In this document: positions 63,022 to 64,000 of the stretch, in pieces
Numbering within the stretch: the stretch's first letter is position 1
Layout: every line of letters starts with the position of its first letter
Source of the DNA: Acinetobacter pittii ANC 4050
GTDB lineage: Bacteria; Pseudomonadota; Gammaproteobacteria; Pseudomonadales; Moraxellaceae
Reading direction: 5' to 3'
Length of the DNA: 64,000 nt
NCBI RefSeq assembly: GCF_000399685.1
Contig: NZ_KB976987.1
Coordinates: 2,867,954 to 2,931,953, forward strand
Made by a program: the position numbers and the translations under genes
Notes under the pieces: generated by a model
Seen by the model: only the letters and a program-made list of their open reading frames with translations
The model's database searches: none
Told to the model about the DNA's origin: nothing

Positions 63022-64000
63022 TTATGCAGCATGCGCTTGTGAATAACGCTGAATTGAAAGGCCATCGGTACTGATTTCAGTCTTATGATTCAACACGATG
63101 TCACTGATTAATTTTCCTGAACCACATGCCATCGTCCAACCTAAAGTACCGTGGCCTGTATTCAAGAACAGATTTTTAAAGCGAGTCGCACCAATAATTG
63201 GGGTACTGTCTGGAGTCATTGGACGTAGACCAGTCCAGAAAGATGCCTGTGCCATATCACCGCCCGGGAACAAGTCCTGAGTCACCATTTGCAAGGTTGC
63301 ACGGCGGTCTTCATTTAAACCTAAATTGAAACCACTGAGCTCTGCCATACCGCCTACGCGAATACGTTGGTCGAAACGAGTAATCGCAATTTTGTAGGTT
63401 TCATCAAGCACTGTAGATTGCGGAGCAAAAGCAGGGTCAACAATTGGAATCGTCAACGAATAACCTTTCACAGGATATACAGGCAGCTGTAGATCGAGTG
63501 GTTTCAAGAAATCACGTGAATAGCTACCAAACGCTAGGACATAACGATCTGCAGTTAAAACCTTACCATTGACCTGAACGCCCTTAATTTCATCGCCTTC
63601 AACAATCAATTTTTCTACGTTTTGGTTGAACTGGAAGTTAACACCCAACTCTTTAGCAATTTGAGCTAAAGCATTGGTAAATAAATAACAGTCACCTGTC
63701 TCGTCATTTGGTAAATGCAAACCACCAACGAGTTTATCTTGCGCATTTGCTAACGCTGGTTCTACACGACCAAGTTCGTTGCCATTTAATAATTCGTAGC
63801 TTACGCCGCACTCTTCAAGCACGCTAATGTCGCGTTGAACCGCTTCCATTTGTGCTTCTTTGCGGAATAACTGCAAAGTACCCTTCGCGCGGTTTTCGTA
63901 GTTAATACCTGTATCTTTTCTGAGTTCACGTAAACAATCACGGCTATATTCAGCCACGCGCATCATACGTTCTTTGTTCACAGCATAACTTTGTGGATTA
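63022..64000 (-). CDS. dadA: D-amino-acid dehydrogenase, small subunit (partial)
   Basis: The C-terminal part (about 326 residues) of a FAD-dependent D-amino-acid dehydrogenase; the N-terminus with the FAD motif is beyond the window end. Segments seen are [60 protein letters not shown] and [21 protein letters not shown]. It oxidises D-alanine to pyruvate and ammonia, feeding electrons to the membrane. It is first among the visible dadA-dadX-ridA genes. Confidence 0.94.
   Translation of the reverse strand, partial: NPQSYAVNKERMMRVAEYSRDCLRELRKDTGINYENRAKGTLQLFRKEAQMEAVQRDISVLEECGVSYELLNGNELGRVEPALANAQDKLVGGLHLPNDETGDCYLFTNALAQIAKELGVNFQFNQNVEKLIVEGDEIKGVQVNGKVLTADRYVLAFGSYSRDFLKPLDLQLPVYPVKGYSLTIPIVDPAFAPQSTVLDETYKIAITRFDQRIRVGGMAELSGFNLGLNEDRRATLQMVTQDLFPGGDMAQASFWTGLRPMTPDSTPIIGATRFKNLFLNTGHGTLGWTMACGSGKLISDIVLNHKTEISTDGLSIQRYSQAHAA

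Overview
This window looks like chromosomal DNA from the Acinetobacter baumannii/calcoaceticus complex. The evidence is the gene order and protein content: a 16S-Ile-Ala-23S rRNA operon, the def/LysM/dprA/tsaC block, an atpIBEFHAGDC operon next to znuA/zur/znuC/znuB, an AbaI/AbaR-type quorum-sensing pair beside a valine-degradation cluster, and the dadA-alr-ridA-cycA D-alanine cluster. The DNA is AT-rich. I cannot assign the species from the sequence alone.

Layout. 1-3850 is an rRNA operon on the minus strand: the 5' part of 23S, tRNA-Ala(TGC), tRNA-Ile(GAT) and a complete 16S with two recognisable promoters. 3.9-7.1 kb holds a broken TetR-type gene and a copper-uptake group (TonB receptor, DUF2946 protein, small Met/His-rich membrane protein). 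7.2-10.8 kb is the divergent def / LysM-dprA-tsaC block, followed by a structured intergenic region that reads like a small RNA gene. 11.1-15.6 kb is an efflux and regulator region (EamA permease, TetR, MFS pump, AraC) plus a glutathione peroxidase. 16.4-23.6 kb is the complete F1Fo ATP synthase operon with its promoter. 23.7-26.8 kb is the zinc uptake locus around a palindromic Zur box. 26.8-43.2 kb is ordinary housekeeping DNA: LysE exporters, Dyp peroxidase, malic enzyme, argS, SPOR protein, GST, OsmC, pirin, guaA, DUF445, DoxX, DedA, an orphan ParA, SirB and BolA.

43.3-48.4 kb is the most unusual part. Two identical tRNA-Gly genes are followed by a quorum-sensing module. It holds a 617-residue reductase-hydrolase fusion, a LuxR-type receptor (abaR-like), a small gene broken by an in-frame stop, and an AHL synthase (abaI-like). 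A degenerate copy of the tRNA-Gly 3' end plus its terminator bounds the far side, so the module sits between 62-bp imperfect direct repeats. One lux box precedes the synthase. A second, perfectly palindromic one lies upstream of the fusion gene, which suggests the fusion enzyme is an output of, or a feedback arm on, the quorum circuit. In well-known A. baumannii strains the neighbour of abaR is instead a nonribosomal peptide cluster.

48.4-58.1 kb is a valine/isobutyrate catabolic operon (mmsA, mmsB, acyl-CoA synthetase, acyl-CoA dehydrogenase, enoyl-CoA hydratase, 3-hydroxyisobutyryl-CoA hydrolase, MFS carrier) with a divergent LysR regulator. 58.1-64.0 kb is the D-alanine catabolic cluster with two tandem cycA-like permeases. 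Between them lies a 15-codon fossil of the ridA 3' end, which shows that the second permease arose by tandem duplication.
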